This document shows, piece by piece, positions 1 to 7,781 of a stretch of 64,000 bases of DNA (positions within the stretch are counted from its first letter, which is position 1; every line of letters starts with the position of its first letter). The notes beneath the pieces were generated by a model that was not told the DNA's origin, ran no database searches, and was given only the letters and a program-made list of their open reading frames with translations. The translations under genes were made by a program, and so were the position numbers. The DNA is from DASRHK01 sp963776465 (GTDB lineage: Bacteria; Pseudomonadota; Gammaproteobacteria; Nevskiales; Nevskiaceae), in NCBI GenBank assembly GCA_963776465.1, contig CAVZMV010000001.1:812640-876639 (forward strand). The letters are read 5' to 3'.

Positions 1-905
1 TCGGTGATGAACGGCGTGTTGATCATGATCTCGATGGCGGCGCAGCGGCCGCCGAGCTTGCGGCGCACCAAGCGCTGGGAAATGATCGCCTTGAGGCCCA
101 TCGACAGGTCCATGTAGACCTGCTCGCGCGCCTCTTCCGGGAAGAAGTTGATGACGCGCTGCAACGCCTGCGCGCAGTTGGTGGCGTGAAGCGTGGCGAG
201 CGCCAGGTGGCCGATGTTGGCCAGCTGCAGGCACTTCTGCATGGTCTCCTGCGAGCGCACCTCACCCACGAGGATCACGTCCGGGGCCTCGCGCAGGGCG
301 CTGTGCAGCGCGCTCTCGAACGAGGCGGTGTCGATGCCTACCTCGCGCTGGTTGACGATGCACTGCTTATTCGGATGGAGGAACTCGATCGGATCCTCGA
401 TCGTGAGGATGTGCCCCGGCTCGCTCTCGTTGCGGTGGTTGAGCATCGCCGCCAGCGAGGTCGACTTGCCGCTGCCGGTGGCGCCGACCATCAGGATCAG
501 GCCGCGCTTGTTCATCGACAGGGCCTTGAGCACCTCCGGCAGCCGCAGATCGTCCAGGCGCGGCACGCGCTCGGGCACACGGCGCAGGCACATCGCGTGC
601 TTGCCGCGCTGGTGGAACGCGTTGACGCGGAAGCGCCCAAGATCGGGCAGATCGATGGCGAAGTCGAGCTCCCACTTCTCCTGCAGCGTCTTGCGCTGCT
701 GCTCGGTCAGGACCGACCAGACCAGCTCCTTGGCCTGGTCCGCGCTGAGCGGGCTGCGACCGACCGCCATGGTCGTGCCCTCGACCTTCATCGCCACGGC
801 CGCGCCCGCCGAGAAGAACAGGTCCGAGGCCTCCTTCTCCACTGCCAGGCGCAGGTACGGAAGGATCAGCTTGGTTCGTGCCGATGTCTGGTCCAGCTGA
901 CTCAT
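1..905 (-). CDS. PilT/PilU-family twitching ATPase, third tandem copy (partial, runs off window start)
   Basis: A hexameric AAA+ ATPase of the PilT/PilU family, which powers type IV pilus retraction from the cytoplasmic face of the inner membrane. About 301 residues are visible; the C-terminus lies outside the window. It shows the SDLFFSAG N-terminal signature (28-34), Walker A GATGSGKS (141-148), the Asp box IEDPIEF, Walker B ILVGEV and the His-box stretch ATLHATN. The ATG at 905 is preceded by AAGGAA. The Walker A context (RGLILMVGATGSGKSTSLAAM) and the RVINFFPEE stretch look more like PilU than PilT, so it is probably a second PilU-type paralogue. It lies 18 bases downstream of pilU in the same direction, so the three ATPase genes look like one operon. 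Confidence 0.85.
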   Translation of the reverse strand, partial: MSQLDQTSARTKLILPYLRLAVEKEASDLFFSAGAAVAMKVEGTTMAVGRSPLSADQAKELVWSVLTEQQRKTLQEKWELDFAIDLPDLGRFRVNAFHQRGKHAMCLRRVPERVPRLDDLRLPEVLKALSMNKRGLILMVGATGSGKSTSLAAMLNHRNESEPGHILTIEDPIEFLHPNKQCIVNQREVGIDTASFESALHSALREAPDVILVGEVRSQETMQKCLQLANIGHLALATLHATNCAQALQRVINFFPEEAREQVYMDLSMGLKAIISQRLVRRKLGGRCAAIEIMINTPFIT

Positions 906-923
906 GGGCTTTCCTTGGCGGCT

Positions 924-2096
924 CTAGCGACGCACCATGTGACCGGCTTCTTCCTTGCGCTCGACCTTCAGGCCCTTCACGAAGTCGTCGTCCATCAGGT
1001 TGCGCTTGGCCCGCTTGCTGTCGAGCTTGATGCGCAGGCGCAGCTCGTTCTGCGAGTCGGCGTTCTTGATCGCATCGTCGTAGCCGACGAGCCCGTTCTC
1101 GAACAGCTGGAACAGCGCCTGGTCGAAGGTGATCATCCCCATCTCGGCGGAGCGGCCCATCACTTCCTTGATCTCGGCCAGCTCGCCTTTGGAGATCAGG
1201 TCGGCGATCAGGCCCGAGATCAGCATGATCTCGACCGCGGGCACGCGGCCAGAGCCGTCCTCCTTGGGGACCAGGCGCTGCGAGATGATCGCGCGCAGGT
1301 TCAGCGACAGGTCCAGCAGCACCTGCGTGCGGTGCTCGGCGGGGAAGAAGTCGATGATGCGGCCCAGCGCCTGGTTGGAGTTGTTGGCATGCAGCGTCGA
1401 CAACACCAGATGGCCGGTTTCGGCGAAGCGCAGCGCGTACTCCATGGTCTCGCGCGTGCGGATCTCACCGATCTGGATCACGTCGGGCGCCTGGCGCAGC
1501 GTGTTCTTGAGCGCGTTCTCCCAGTTGTGCGTGTCCAGCCCGACCTCGCGCTGGTTGACGATGCTGCTGCGGTGCACGTGCACGAACTCGATCGGGTCTT
1601 CGATGGTGATGATGTGGTCGTGCGACTTGTTGTTGCGGTGGCCGACCATCGCCGCCAGCGTGTTGGACTTGCCCGAGCCGGTGGCGCCGACCAGCAGCAC
1701 CAGGCCGCGCTTGAACATGACCACGTCGGCCAGGCGGGGCGGCAGGTTGAGCTGCTCGAAGTTCGGGATGCGCGACTCGATCGAGCGCAGCACGCAGGCC
1801 ACGGCGCCCTGCTGGATGAAAGCGCTGCAGCGGAACCGGCCGATGCCGGGCGGCGCAATGGCGAACTGGCACTCGTTGGTGGACTCGAACTCCTTCACCA
1901 GGCGGTCGTTCATCAACGAGCGCACGATCACGGCCGAGTCTTCGGACGACAGCACCTTGTCGGTGACCGAGGTGACCTCGCCCTGGACCTTGAACGCGGG
2001 CGGGAAGCCGGCGGTGATCAGCAGGTCGGAGGCCTCGCGCTGACGCATCTGCGTCAGAAGGTAATGCACCAGCTTGATGGCCTGATCGCGATCCAT
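924..2096 (-). CDS. pilU: Type IV pilus retraction ATPase PilU
   Basis: PilU is the accessory retraction ATPase that works with PilT at the base of the type IV pilus. The 390-residue product is close to the usual PilU length (about 380). Visible are SDLLITAG (23-30), Walker A GATGSGKS (137-144), the Asp box IEDPIEFVH, Walker B VIQIGEI and LSTLHANN. The C-terminal stretch with ADSQNELRLRIKLDS resembles the PilU tail and is absent from PilT. A strong ribosome site (TAGGAGG) precedes the ATG at 2096. It lies 9 bases after pilT. After Walker A the protein has SNTLAAM where most relatives have STSLAAM. Confidence 0.9.
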   Translation of the reverse strand: MDRDQAIKLVHYLLTQMRQREASDLLITAGFPPAFKVQGEVTSVTDKVLSSEDSAVIVRSLMNDRLVKEFESTNECQFAIAPPGIGRFRCSAFIQQGAVACVLRSIESRIPNFEQLNLPPRLADVVMFKRGLVLLVGATGSGKSNTLAAMVGHRNNKSHDHIITIEDPIEFVHVHRSSIVNQREVGLDTHNWENALKNTLRQAPDVIQIGEIRTRETMEYALRFAETGHLVLSTLHANNSNQALGRIIDFFPAEHRTQVLLDLSLNLRAIISQRLVPKEDGSGRVPAVEIMLISGLIADLISKGELAEIKEVMGRSAEMGMITFDQALFQLFENGLVGYDDAIKNADSQNELRLRIKLDSKRAKRNLMDDDFVKGLKVERKEEAGHMVRR

Positions 2097-2105
2097 GATG
2101 ACCTC

Positions 2106-3146
2106 CTACAACGCGAAATCCTTGGGGCTCGCCGAGTAGTTGCGCGCCTCGTTGATGTCCACGGTGCCCTTGCGCACCAGTTCCTTCAAGTGCTGATCCA
2201 GCGTCTGCATGCCGTCCTTGGTGCCGGTCTGGATCGCCGAGTACATCTGCGGCAGCTTGTTTTCCTTGATGAGATTGCGCACTGCCGGGGTGCCGATCAG
2301 CACTTCCCACGCGGCAGTCCGTCCCCCGCCTTTCTTCTTCAGCAGCGCCTGGGCGATGACCGCCACCAGGCTGGTCGCGAGCATGGCGCGCACCATCTCC
2401 TTCTCCGCCGCCGGGAACACGTCGATGATGCGGTCGACCGTCTTGGACGCAGAGTTGGTGTGCAGGGTGCCGAACACAAGGTGTCCCGTTTCCGCAGCGG
2501 TCAGGGCCAGGCGGATGGTCTCCAGGTCTCGCAGCTCGCCGACCAGGATCGTGTCAGGGTCCTCGCGCAGGGCCGACCGCAGCGCCTCGGCGAACCCCAG
2601 CGTGTCGCGTCCCAGCTCGCGCTGGTTGATCAGGCAGCGCTTGGGCAGGTGCACAAACTCGATCGGGTCCTCGACGGTGAGGATGTGTCCATGCTCGTGC
2701 TCGTTGATATAGTCGACCATCGCCGCGAGCGTGGTGGACTTGCCCGAGCCGGTCGGGCCGGTGACCAGGGCCAGGCCGCGCGGCAGGTGGCAGATCTCCT
2801 TGAAGATCGCCAAGGCGCCCAGCGATTCCAGCGGGATGACCTTGTCGGGAATGGTGCGGAACACTGCCGAGGCGCCGCGCTGCTGGTTGAAGGCGTTGAC
2901 GCGGAAGCGCGCAACGCCGGGGATCTCGAACGAGAAATCAACCTCGAGGAACTCCTGCCACAGCTTGCGCTGCTTGTCGTTCATGATGTCGAAGATCATG
3001 TCGTGCACTTCCTTGTGCTGCAGCACCGGAAGGCTGACGCGCTTCATGTCGCCGTCAACGCGGACCATCGGCTCGACACCGGCGGACAGATGCAGGTCGG
3101 AAGCACCTTGCTTGACCGAGAATGTCAGCAGTTGGGCGATATCCAT
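2106..3146 (-). CDS. pilT: Type IV pilus twitching motility ATPase PilT
   Basis: PilT disassembles type IV pili and drives twitching. The 346-residue product has the family length. It carries SDLHLSAG (16-23), Walker A GPTGSGKST (130-138), the Asp box VEDPIEFVH, Walker B ILVGE (200-204), GTLHTNSA and the retraction motif AVRNLIKE (288-295), matching the AIRNLIRE box of PilT. I chose the ATG at 3146 because AAGGGGA lies just upstream and homology begins there; an open frame extends 41 codons further but looks like leader. It is first of the three ATPase genes and diverges from yggS, the same arrangement as in Pseudomonas. Confidence 0.95.
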   Translation of the reverse strand: MDIAQLLTFSVKQGASDLHLSAGVEPMVRVDGDMKRVSLPVLQHKEVHDMIFDIMNDKQRKLWQEFLEVDFSFEIPGVARFRVNAFNQQRGASAVFRTIPDKVIPLESLGALAIFKEICHLPRGLALVTGPTGSGKSTTLAAMVDYINEHEHGHILTVEDPIEFVHLPKRCLINQRELGRDTLGFAEALRSALREDPDTILVGELRDLETIRLALTAAETGHLVFGTLHTNSASKTVDRIIDVFPAAEKEMVRAMLATSLVAVIAQALLKKKGGGRTAAWEVLIGTPAVRNLIKENKLPQMYSAIQTGTKDGMQTLDQHLKELVRKGTVDINEARNYSASPKDFAL

Positions 3147-3225
3147 CAACTTCCCCTTAGTGGGTCCGACGCAATTGGTTAGAGTGACTGCGCACACACT
3201 ATCGGCAATCCCCGACAGCGGCAAT

Positions 3226-3951
3226 ATGTCCCGTATCTCCGACAACATAGAGACGGTTCGCGACCGCATTGCCCGGACCTGCGCGTCCTATCGCAGGCCC
3301 ACGCAAGCGGTCAGCCTGGTCGCCGTCAGCAAAGGCTTTCCCCCGGAATCGGTGCGCGAGGCCCTGGGCGCCGGACAGCGCGATTTTGGCGAAAGCTACC
3401 TGCAGGAGGCAGTCGCAAAAATCGCCCATCTGCCCCGCGCCGGCGTGGTCTGGCATTTCGTCGGGCCGATCCAGTCCAACAAGACGCGCAGCCTCGCCGA
3501 GCACTTCGACTGGGTCCACGGCGTGGATCGGCTCGGGATCGCAGAGCGCCTTTCCGCGCAGCGGCCAGAGACGTTGGCGCCAATCCAGGTGTGCGTGCAG
3601 GTCAACATCTCCGGCGAGGCCACCAAGTCCGGCTGCGCGCCAATCGAGGCCGCAGGCCTGTGCCAGGCGGTGGCGGCGCTGCCGCGCCTGAAGCTGCGCG
3701 GACTGATGGCGATCCCCGCGCCGGGCCGCGGCGTGCGCAACGACGATGCACAGGGACGTGCGAGTGCCGCGGGCGCAGGATGCGCGAGAGCGGCCTATCG
3801 GCGCCTGCGCGAGCTGCTCGAATCGCTGCAACGATCCGGGCTGCAACTGGATACACTTTCGGCCGGCATGTCGGACGATCTGGAGGACGCGATCGCCGAA
3901 GGCTCGACCATGGTGCGCGTGGGCACCGCCATCTTCGGGAAACGCACGTGA
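3226..3951 (+). CDS. yggS: YggS-family pyridoxal-phosphate homeostasis protein
   Basis: A 241-residue single-domain PLP-binding protein (PLPBP/COG0325) that buffers free pyridoxal phosphate; no enzymatic reaction is established for the family. The PLP lysine lies in AVSKGFPP near residue 35, and the C-terminal phosphate-binding part SAGMSDDLEDAIAEGSTMVRVGTAIFG is intact. Between LRGLMAIPAP and YRRLRELLESL there are roughly 18 residues (rich in Gly, Ala, Asp and Arg) beyond what relatives have. This could be a real insertion or two compensating indels. It diverges from pilT and ends 7 bases before rpiA, so the two are probably co-transcribed. Confidence 0.9.
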   Translation: MSRISDNIETVRDRIARTCASYRRPTQAVSLVAVSKGFPPESVREALGAGQRDFGESYLQEAVAKIAHLPRAGVVWHFVGPIQSNKTRSLAEHFDWVHGVDRLGIAERLSAQRPETLAPIQVCVQVNISGEATKSGCAPIEAAGLCQAVAALPRLKLRGLMAIPAPGRGVRNDDAQGRASAAGAGCARAAYRRLRELLESLQRSGLQLDTLSAGMSDDLEDAIAEGSTMVRVGTAIFGKRT

Positions 3952-3958
3952 GGCGCCA

Positions 3959-4624
3959 ATGACGCAGGACGAAGCCAAGCGCGCCGCGGCGCAAGCCGCG
4001 CTCAAGTACGTGGTCGAGGGCGAGGTGCTCGGCGTTGGCACCGGCTCGACGGTCAACTTCTTCATCGACGGGCTCAAGGGCAAGCGCGACGATATCAAGG
4101 GCGCGGTGTCCTCCTCGGAGGCCAGCACGAAGAAGCTCAAGGAGATCGGCATCCCGGTGCTCGATCTCAACGAGGCCGGCACCCTTTCGATCTACGTCGA
4201 CGGCGCCGACGAGGCCGACGGCCACTTGCGGCTGATCAAGGGCGGCGGCGCCGCGCTCACGCGCGAGAAGATCATCGCCGGCGCCAGCCGCAAGTTCGTC
4301 TGCATCGCCGACGAATCCAAGCTGGTCAAGGTTCTCGGCAAGTTCCCCTTGCCGATCGAAGTGATCCCGATGGCGCGCAGCTTCGTGTCGCGCGAGATGT
4401 TCAGGTTCGGCGGCACGCCGAAATACCGCGAGGGCGTGGTCACCGACAACGGCAACCAGATCATCGACGTCAGCGGCCTTTCGATCACCGATCCGGTGAA
4501 GCTCGAAGCCGCGATCAGCCTGATCCCCGGCGTGGTCACGGTCGGCCTCTTCGCCCATCGACCCGCCGACGTGCTGCTGCTGGGATCGGCAAGCGGCGTA
4601 CGCGAGCTGAAAGCCGGCGCATAA
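3959..4624 (+). CDS. rpiA: Ribose-5-phosphate isomerase A
   Basis: RpiA interconverts ribose-5-phosphate and ribulose-5-phosphate in the non-oxidative pentose phosphate pathway. The 221-residue product matches the usual length. Visible are the phosphate-binding GTGST (27-31), the DGADE motif (81-85) and KGGGAALTREK (94-104) with the catalytic Glu. The ATG lies 7 bases after the yggS stop. A terminator hairpin follows immediately. Confidence 0.96.
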   Translation: MTQDEAKRAAAQAALKYVVEGEVLGVGTGSTVNFFIDGLKGKRDDIKGAVSSSEASTKKLKEIGIPVLDLNEAGTLSIYVDGADEADGHLRLIKGGGAALTREKIIAGASRKFVCIADESKLVKVLGKFPLPIEVIPMARSFVSREMFRFGGTPKYREGVVTDNGNQIIDVSGLSITDPVKLEAAISLIPGVVTVGLFAHRPADVLLLGSASGVRELKAGA

Positions 4625-4626
4625 AA

Positions 4627-4661
4627 AGCGAAGGCCACCTCTTGGGTAGCCTTCTTTTTTT
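4627..4661. terminator. Intrinsic terminator between rpiA and the RRM gene, probably bidirectional
   Basis: The hairpin pairs GAAGGC with GCCTTC around a partly paired inner segment, then runs into a tract of seven T on the plus strand. On the minus strand the same hairpin is followed by CGCTTTTTAT, so it could also end the RRM transcript arriving from the right. It begins just after the rpiA stop and lies 24 bases from the end of the RRM gene. Confidence 0.85.
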
Positions 4662-4684
4662 CCCTTACCCCAAAACCTTTGTCG

Positions 4685-4963
4685 CTAGTAGCGGCGGGCC
4701 CCAGTGCGGCCGCCCTTGAAATCCTTGGGCCGCTCTTCGTTCACGCGCAGCAGGTTGCCGCGGCAGTCCTTGCCGTTGAGCGCTGCGATCGCCGCGCGGG
4801 CCTCGTGGCCTTCCATCTCGATGAAGCCGAATCCCTTGCACTTGCCGGAGAACACGTCGTGCGCAAGCTTGATCGAGCGCACCTTGCCGTGCGCCGAGAA
4901 GATCTCGGTGAGCTCCCGCTCCGTCATGTCGGTCGGCAGATTGCCGGCGTAGATTTTCTTCAT
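4685..4963 (-). CDS. Small single-RRM RNA-binding protein
   Basis: A 92-residue protein consisting of one RNA recognition motif: RNP2 is IYAGNL (4-9) and RNP1 is KGFGFIEM (43-50). The C-terminal tail is short and Gly/Arg-rich (GGRTGARRY). Such bacterial RRM proteins bind single-stranded RNA, and several are cold-induced. It lies 8 bases downstream of a DEAD-box helicase gene in the same direction, which suggests a joint role in unwinding structured RNA. That link is inferred from context; the targets cannot be read from sequence. Confidence 0.9.
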   Translation of the reverse strand: MKKIYAGNLPTDMTERELTEIFSAHGKVRSIKLAHDVFSGKCKGFGFIEMEGHEARAAIAALNGKDCRGNLLRVNEERPKDFKGGRTGARRY

Positions 4964-4971
4964 TGGATCTC

Positions 4972-6285
4972 CTAGTGGACTTTGCGGGACTTGCCGGCGC
5001 GGTGCTCGGCCGAGCGCTGCGGCCGGCCGCCCTGCCAGCCGTGCTGATGCGGACGCTGGCCGGGGAATGACGGACGCTGATGCTGCTGACGTTGCCCGCC
5101 CTTGTTGGCGTGCGGGTGCTGCTGACGCGGCTCGATCTCCGAGGACGGCTGAGCGCTGCCCGGCTCGAAGCCGGCGATGGTCGTCGACGGCAGCGTGCGC
5201 TTGAGCAGCTTCTGGATTTCCTTGAGCTCGCCGCGCTCCTCGGAGCTGACCAGCGAGATCGCCTCACCGGTGGCGCCCGCGCGGCCGGTGCGGCCGATGC
5301 GGTGGACGTAGTCCTCGGGCACGTTGGGCAGCTCGTAGTTCACCACGTGCGGCAGCTGGTCGATGTCGAGCCCGCGCGCGGCGATGTCGGTGGCGACCAG
5401 CACGCGCACCTTGCCCGCCTTGAAATCAGCCAGCGCACGGGTGCGCGCGCCCTGCGACTTGTTGCCGTGGATGGCGGCGCAGACGATGCCGCGGCGCTCC
5501 AGCTGCTGCGCCAGGCGGTTGGCGCCGTGCTTGGTGCGGCAGAACACCAGCACCTGCTTCCAGTCCTCGTCGCTGATCAGGTGCGCGAGCAAGGCCTGCT
5601 TGCGCGCCTTGTCGACCTGGTAGACCTGCTGGTCGATGAGGTCGACGGTGGCGTTGCGCGGCGCGACCTCCACCGTGGCCGGATCGCGCAGGATGCCGTT
5701 GGCGAGCTTGCGGATGTCGGCGGAGAACGTCGCCGAGAACATCAGGTTCTGGCGCTGCTTGGGCAGCGCGCCGATGATGCGGCGGATGTCGTGGATGAAG
5801 CCCATGTCGAGCATGCGGTCGGCTTCGTCCAGCACCAGGATCTCGATCTTCGAGAGGTCGACCGTGCGCTGCTGCATGTGGTCGAGCAGCCGGCCCGGCG
5901 TGGCGATGATGATGTCGACGCCGCGGCGCAGCGTGTCGATCTGCGGCTTGATGTTGACGCCGCCGAAGACCAGGCCGACGCGCATCTGCGTGTGCCGGCC
6001 GTAGGTCTTGACCGATTCGGCGACCTGCGCCGCGAGCTCGCGCGTGGGCGCGAGGACCAGGGTGCGCACGCCGCGGTGCGGATGCGGCTTGGCGGAGAGC
6101 AGCTGCAGGATCGGCAGCACGAACGCTGCGGTCTTGCCGGTACCGGTCTGCGCGGCGGCGAGCAGGTCGCGGCCTTCGAGGACGACGGGAATCGCCTGCG
6201 CCTGGATTGGCGTGGCGGTGGAATACCCATGATCGGCGACTGCACGCAGCAGCGCATCGGCAAGGCCGAGGTTTGAAAACGACAT
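4972..6285 (-). CDS. DEAD-box RNA helicase, RhlE-like
   Basis: A 437-residue ATP-dependent RNA helicase. It shows the Q motif with GYSTATPIQAQAIP (about 20-33), Walker A AQTGTGKT (45-52), PTRELAAQ (80-87), TPGRLLD (129-135), DEAD (153-156), SAT (184-186) and HRIGRTGRAG in the second RecA domain. The C-terminal tail is rich in Gln, His, Gly and Arg, as in RhlE proteins. I chose the ATG at 6285 because CAGGAG precedes it and the Q-motif region begins at once; an upstream in-frame extension of 51 codons looks non-coding. It probably shares a transcript with the RRM gene downstream. Confidence 0.93.
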   Translation of the reverse strand: MSFSNLGLADALLRAVADHGYSTATPIQAQAIPVVLEGRDLLAAAQTGTGKTAAFVLPILQLLSAKPHPHRGVRTLVLAPTRELAAQVAESVKTYGRHTQMRVGLVFGGVNIKPQIDTLRRGVDIIIATPGRLLDHMQQRTVDLSKIEILVLDEADRMLDMGFIHDIRRIIGALPKQRQNLMFSATFSADIRKLANGILRDPATVEVAPRNATVDLIDQQVYQVDKARKQALLAHLISDEDWKQVLVFCRTKHGANRLAQQLERRGIVCAAIHGNKSQGARTRALADFKAGKVRVLVATDIAARGLDIDQLPHVVNYELPNVPEDYVHRIGRTGRAGATGEAISLVSSEERGELKEIQKLLKRTLPSTTIAGFEPGSAQPSSEIEPRQQHPHANKGGQRQQHQRPSFPGQRPHQHGWQGGRPQRSAEHRAGKSRKVH

Positions 6286-6455
6286 TGAAAAGCTCCTGAA
6301 CGCGCCCGCACCTGCGTCGAGCAGGTAACCGGTCCAGGCACCAAAGTTGTTGTTGGACTCGATCGCTTGTGCGCCGAGCGTTTGAGGGAGCAAGGCCTCG
6401 AAGGCCTCGACTCGGAGCGCGAACCGGACCGCGCTCACAAACTAAGGAGGCGCGC

Positions 6456-6484
6456 ACTATACGCGGATCGTCTGGGCTATGGAA
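6456..6484 (-). promoter_or_regulatory. Candidate promoter for the helicase-RRM unit
   Basis: On the minus strand a good -10 box (TATAGT, 6461-6456) lies 17 bases after a weak -35 (TTCCAT). This would give a 5' leader of about 165 bases before the helicase ATG. A long leader is common for cold-responsive RNA helicases, but I see no clear conserved RNA structure here. Only the -10 is convincing. Confidence 0.3.
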
Positions 6485-6521
6485 GAATGATGGTCCGTTT
6501 TTTCCACGTCCGGAGCCGCTC

Positions 6522-7016
6522 ATGCGCATCGCCACGTCATTGCCGCTGCTGACTTTTGCCCTGCTCGCAGCGTTACCCGCGCGTGCGGACAAGACCTGGG
6601 ATCAGGTCAAGGACGTCGCCAGGCAGCAGGTGCAGACGCAGGCGGAAACGCGCCTTGGCCTGGCCAATCCCTCGCCTGCCGGCGCCAAGGTCTACTTCAT
6701 CGAGCCCAAGGACGGCGCCGAGGTGAGGAGCCCGGTCAAGGTCGTGTTCGGCCTTTCCGGCATGGGCATCGCCCCCGCCGGCACACAGTTCGAGAACACC
6801 GGCCACCACCACCTGCTGGTCGACGATCCGCAGATCGAGTACGTGCAGCCGCTGCCGCAGAACGACAACATCCGGCACTTCGGCAAGGGCCAGACCGAGA
6901 CGACGGTGGAGCTCAAGCCCGGCAAGCACACGCTGCAGCTGCTGTTCGCCGACTGGAAGCACCAGCCGTTCAATCCGTCGGTGCAGTCCGAGAAGATCAC
7001 GGTGACGGTGAAGTGA
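6522..7016 (+). CDS. Secreted DUF4399 protein
   Basis: A 164-residue protein with an N-terminal signal peptide (hydrophobic core 5-20, cleavage near ARAD) and a DUF4399-type domain containing YFIEPKDGAEV, ENTGHHHLLVD and LKPGKHTLQLLFADW. The cluster of three His followed by Asp could bind a metal; that is inference. The ATG at 6522 fits the signal peptide. Its last codons overlap the start of the following SDR gene by four bases (GTGA), implying translational coupling. The function is unknown. Confidence 0.85.
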   Translation: MRIATSLPLLTFALLAALPARADKTWDQVKDVARQQVQTQAETRLGLANPSPAGAKVYFIEPKDGAEVRSPVKVVFGLSGMGIAPAGTQFENTGHHHLLVDDPQIEYVQPLPQNDNIRHFGKGQTETTVELKPGKHTLQLLFADWKHQPFNPSVQSEKITVTVK

Positions 7017-7777
7017 AGATCCAGGACAGCGTCTTCATCATCACCGGCGGCGCCTCGGGTCTGGGCGGCGCCACGGCGCAGCACCTGGCTGGGCACGGCG
7101 GCAAGGTCGTCATCGCCGATCTCAACGAGGCCGGCGGCAAGGCGCTGGCCACCGAGCTCGGCGAGGCTCGCTTCAGCCGGTGCGACGTCACCTCCGAAGC
7201 GGACGCCAAGGCGGCCGTTGCACTGGCGATGAGCGCGTTCGGCCGCGTCGACGGGCTCGTCAACTGCGCGGGCGTCGGCGTGCCGGCAAAGGTCCTGGGC
7301 AAGGACGGACCGCTGTCGCTCGAGGCCTTCAACAAGGTGATCCAGATCAACCTGGTCGGCACCTTCAACATGCTGCGGCTCGCCGCCGCGGAGATGGCGA
7401 AGAACCAGCCCAACGAGGAAGGCGAGCGCGGCGTCATCGTCAATACCGCGTCGGTCGCCGCGTTCGACGGCCAGATCGGCCAGCCCGCCTACGCGGCGTC
7501 GAAGGCCGGCGTCGTCGGCATGACGTTGCCGATAGCGCGGGAATTCGCGCGTTCCGGAATCCGCGTCGTCACTATCGCGCCGGGACTGTTCGAGACGCCG
7601 ATGATGGCCGGCCTGCCCAAGGAAGCGCAGGAGTCTCTTGGCAAGAGCGTGCCGTTCCCTTCGCGCCTGGGCCGCCCCTCGGAGTTCGCGCTGCTGACGC
7701 AGCAGATCGTGGAGAACCCGATGCTCAACGGCGAGACCATCCGGCTGGATGGCGCGTTGCGGATGGCGCCGAAATAG
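7013..7777 (+). CDS. Short-chain dehydrogenase, 3-hydroxyacyl-CoA dehydrogenase type II-like
   Basis: A 254-residue classical SDR. It has the cofactor motif TGGASGLG (11-18) with an Asp at the end of strand 2 (IADLN), which favours NAD, plus NCAG (84-87) and the catalytic Ser147, Tyr160 and Lys164 (YAASK). Overall wording (SVAAFDGQIGQPAYAASK, PIAREFA, FETPMMAGLP) matches the HSD17B10/FadB2x group, which oxidises 3-hydroxyacyl-CoA in fatty acid or branched-chain degradation. The GTG start overlaps the upstream stop by four bases. Confidence 0.9.
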   Translation: MKIQDSVFIITGGASGLGGATAQHLAGHGGKVVIADLNEAGGKALATELGEARFSRCDVTSEADAKAAVALAMSAFGRVDGLVNCAGVGVPAKVLGKDGPLSLEAFNKVIQINLVGTFNMLRLAAAEMAKNQPNEEGERGVIVNTASVAAFDGQIGQPAYAASKAGVVGMTLPIAREFARSGIRVVTIAPGLFETPMMAGLPKEAQESLGKSVPFPSRLGRPSEFALLTQQIVENPMLNGETIRLDGALRMAPK

Positions 7778-7781
7778 ACCG

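Noticed and set aside
186..3182. A 998-codon open frame on the plus strand across the left 3 kb
   Set aside because: It is the antisense of three clear pilus ATPase genes. The high-GC codon usage of those genes leaves few stops on the other strand. The predicted protein is low-complexity and matches nothing.
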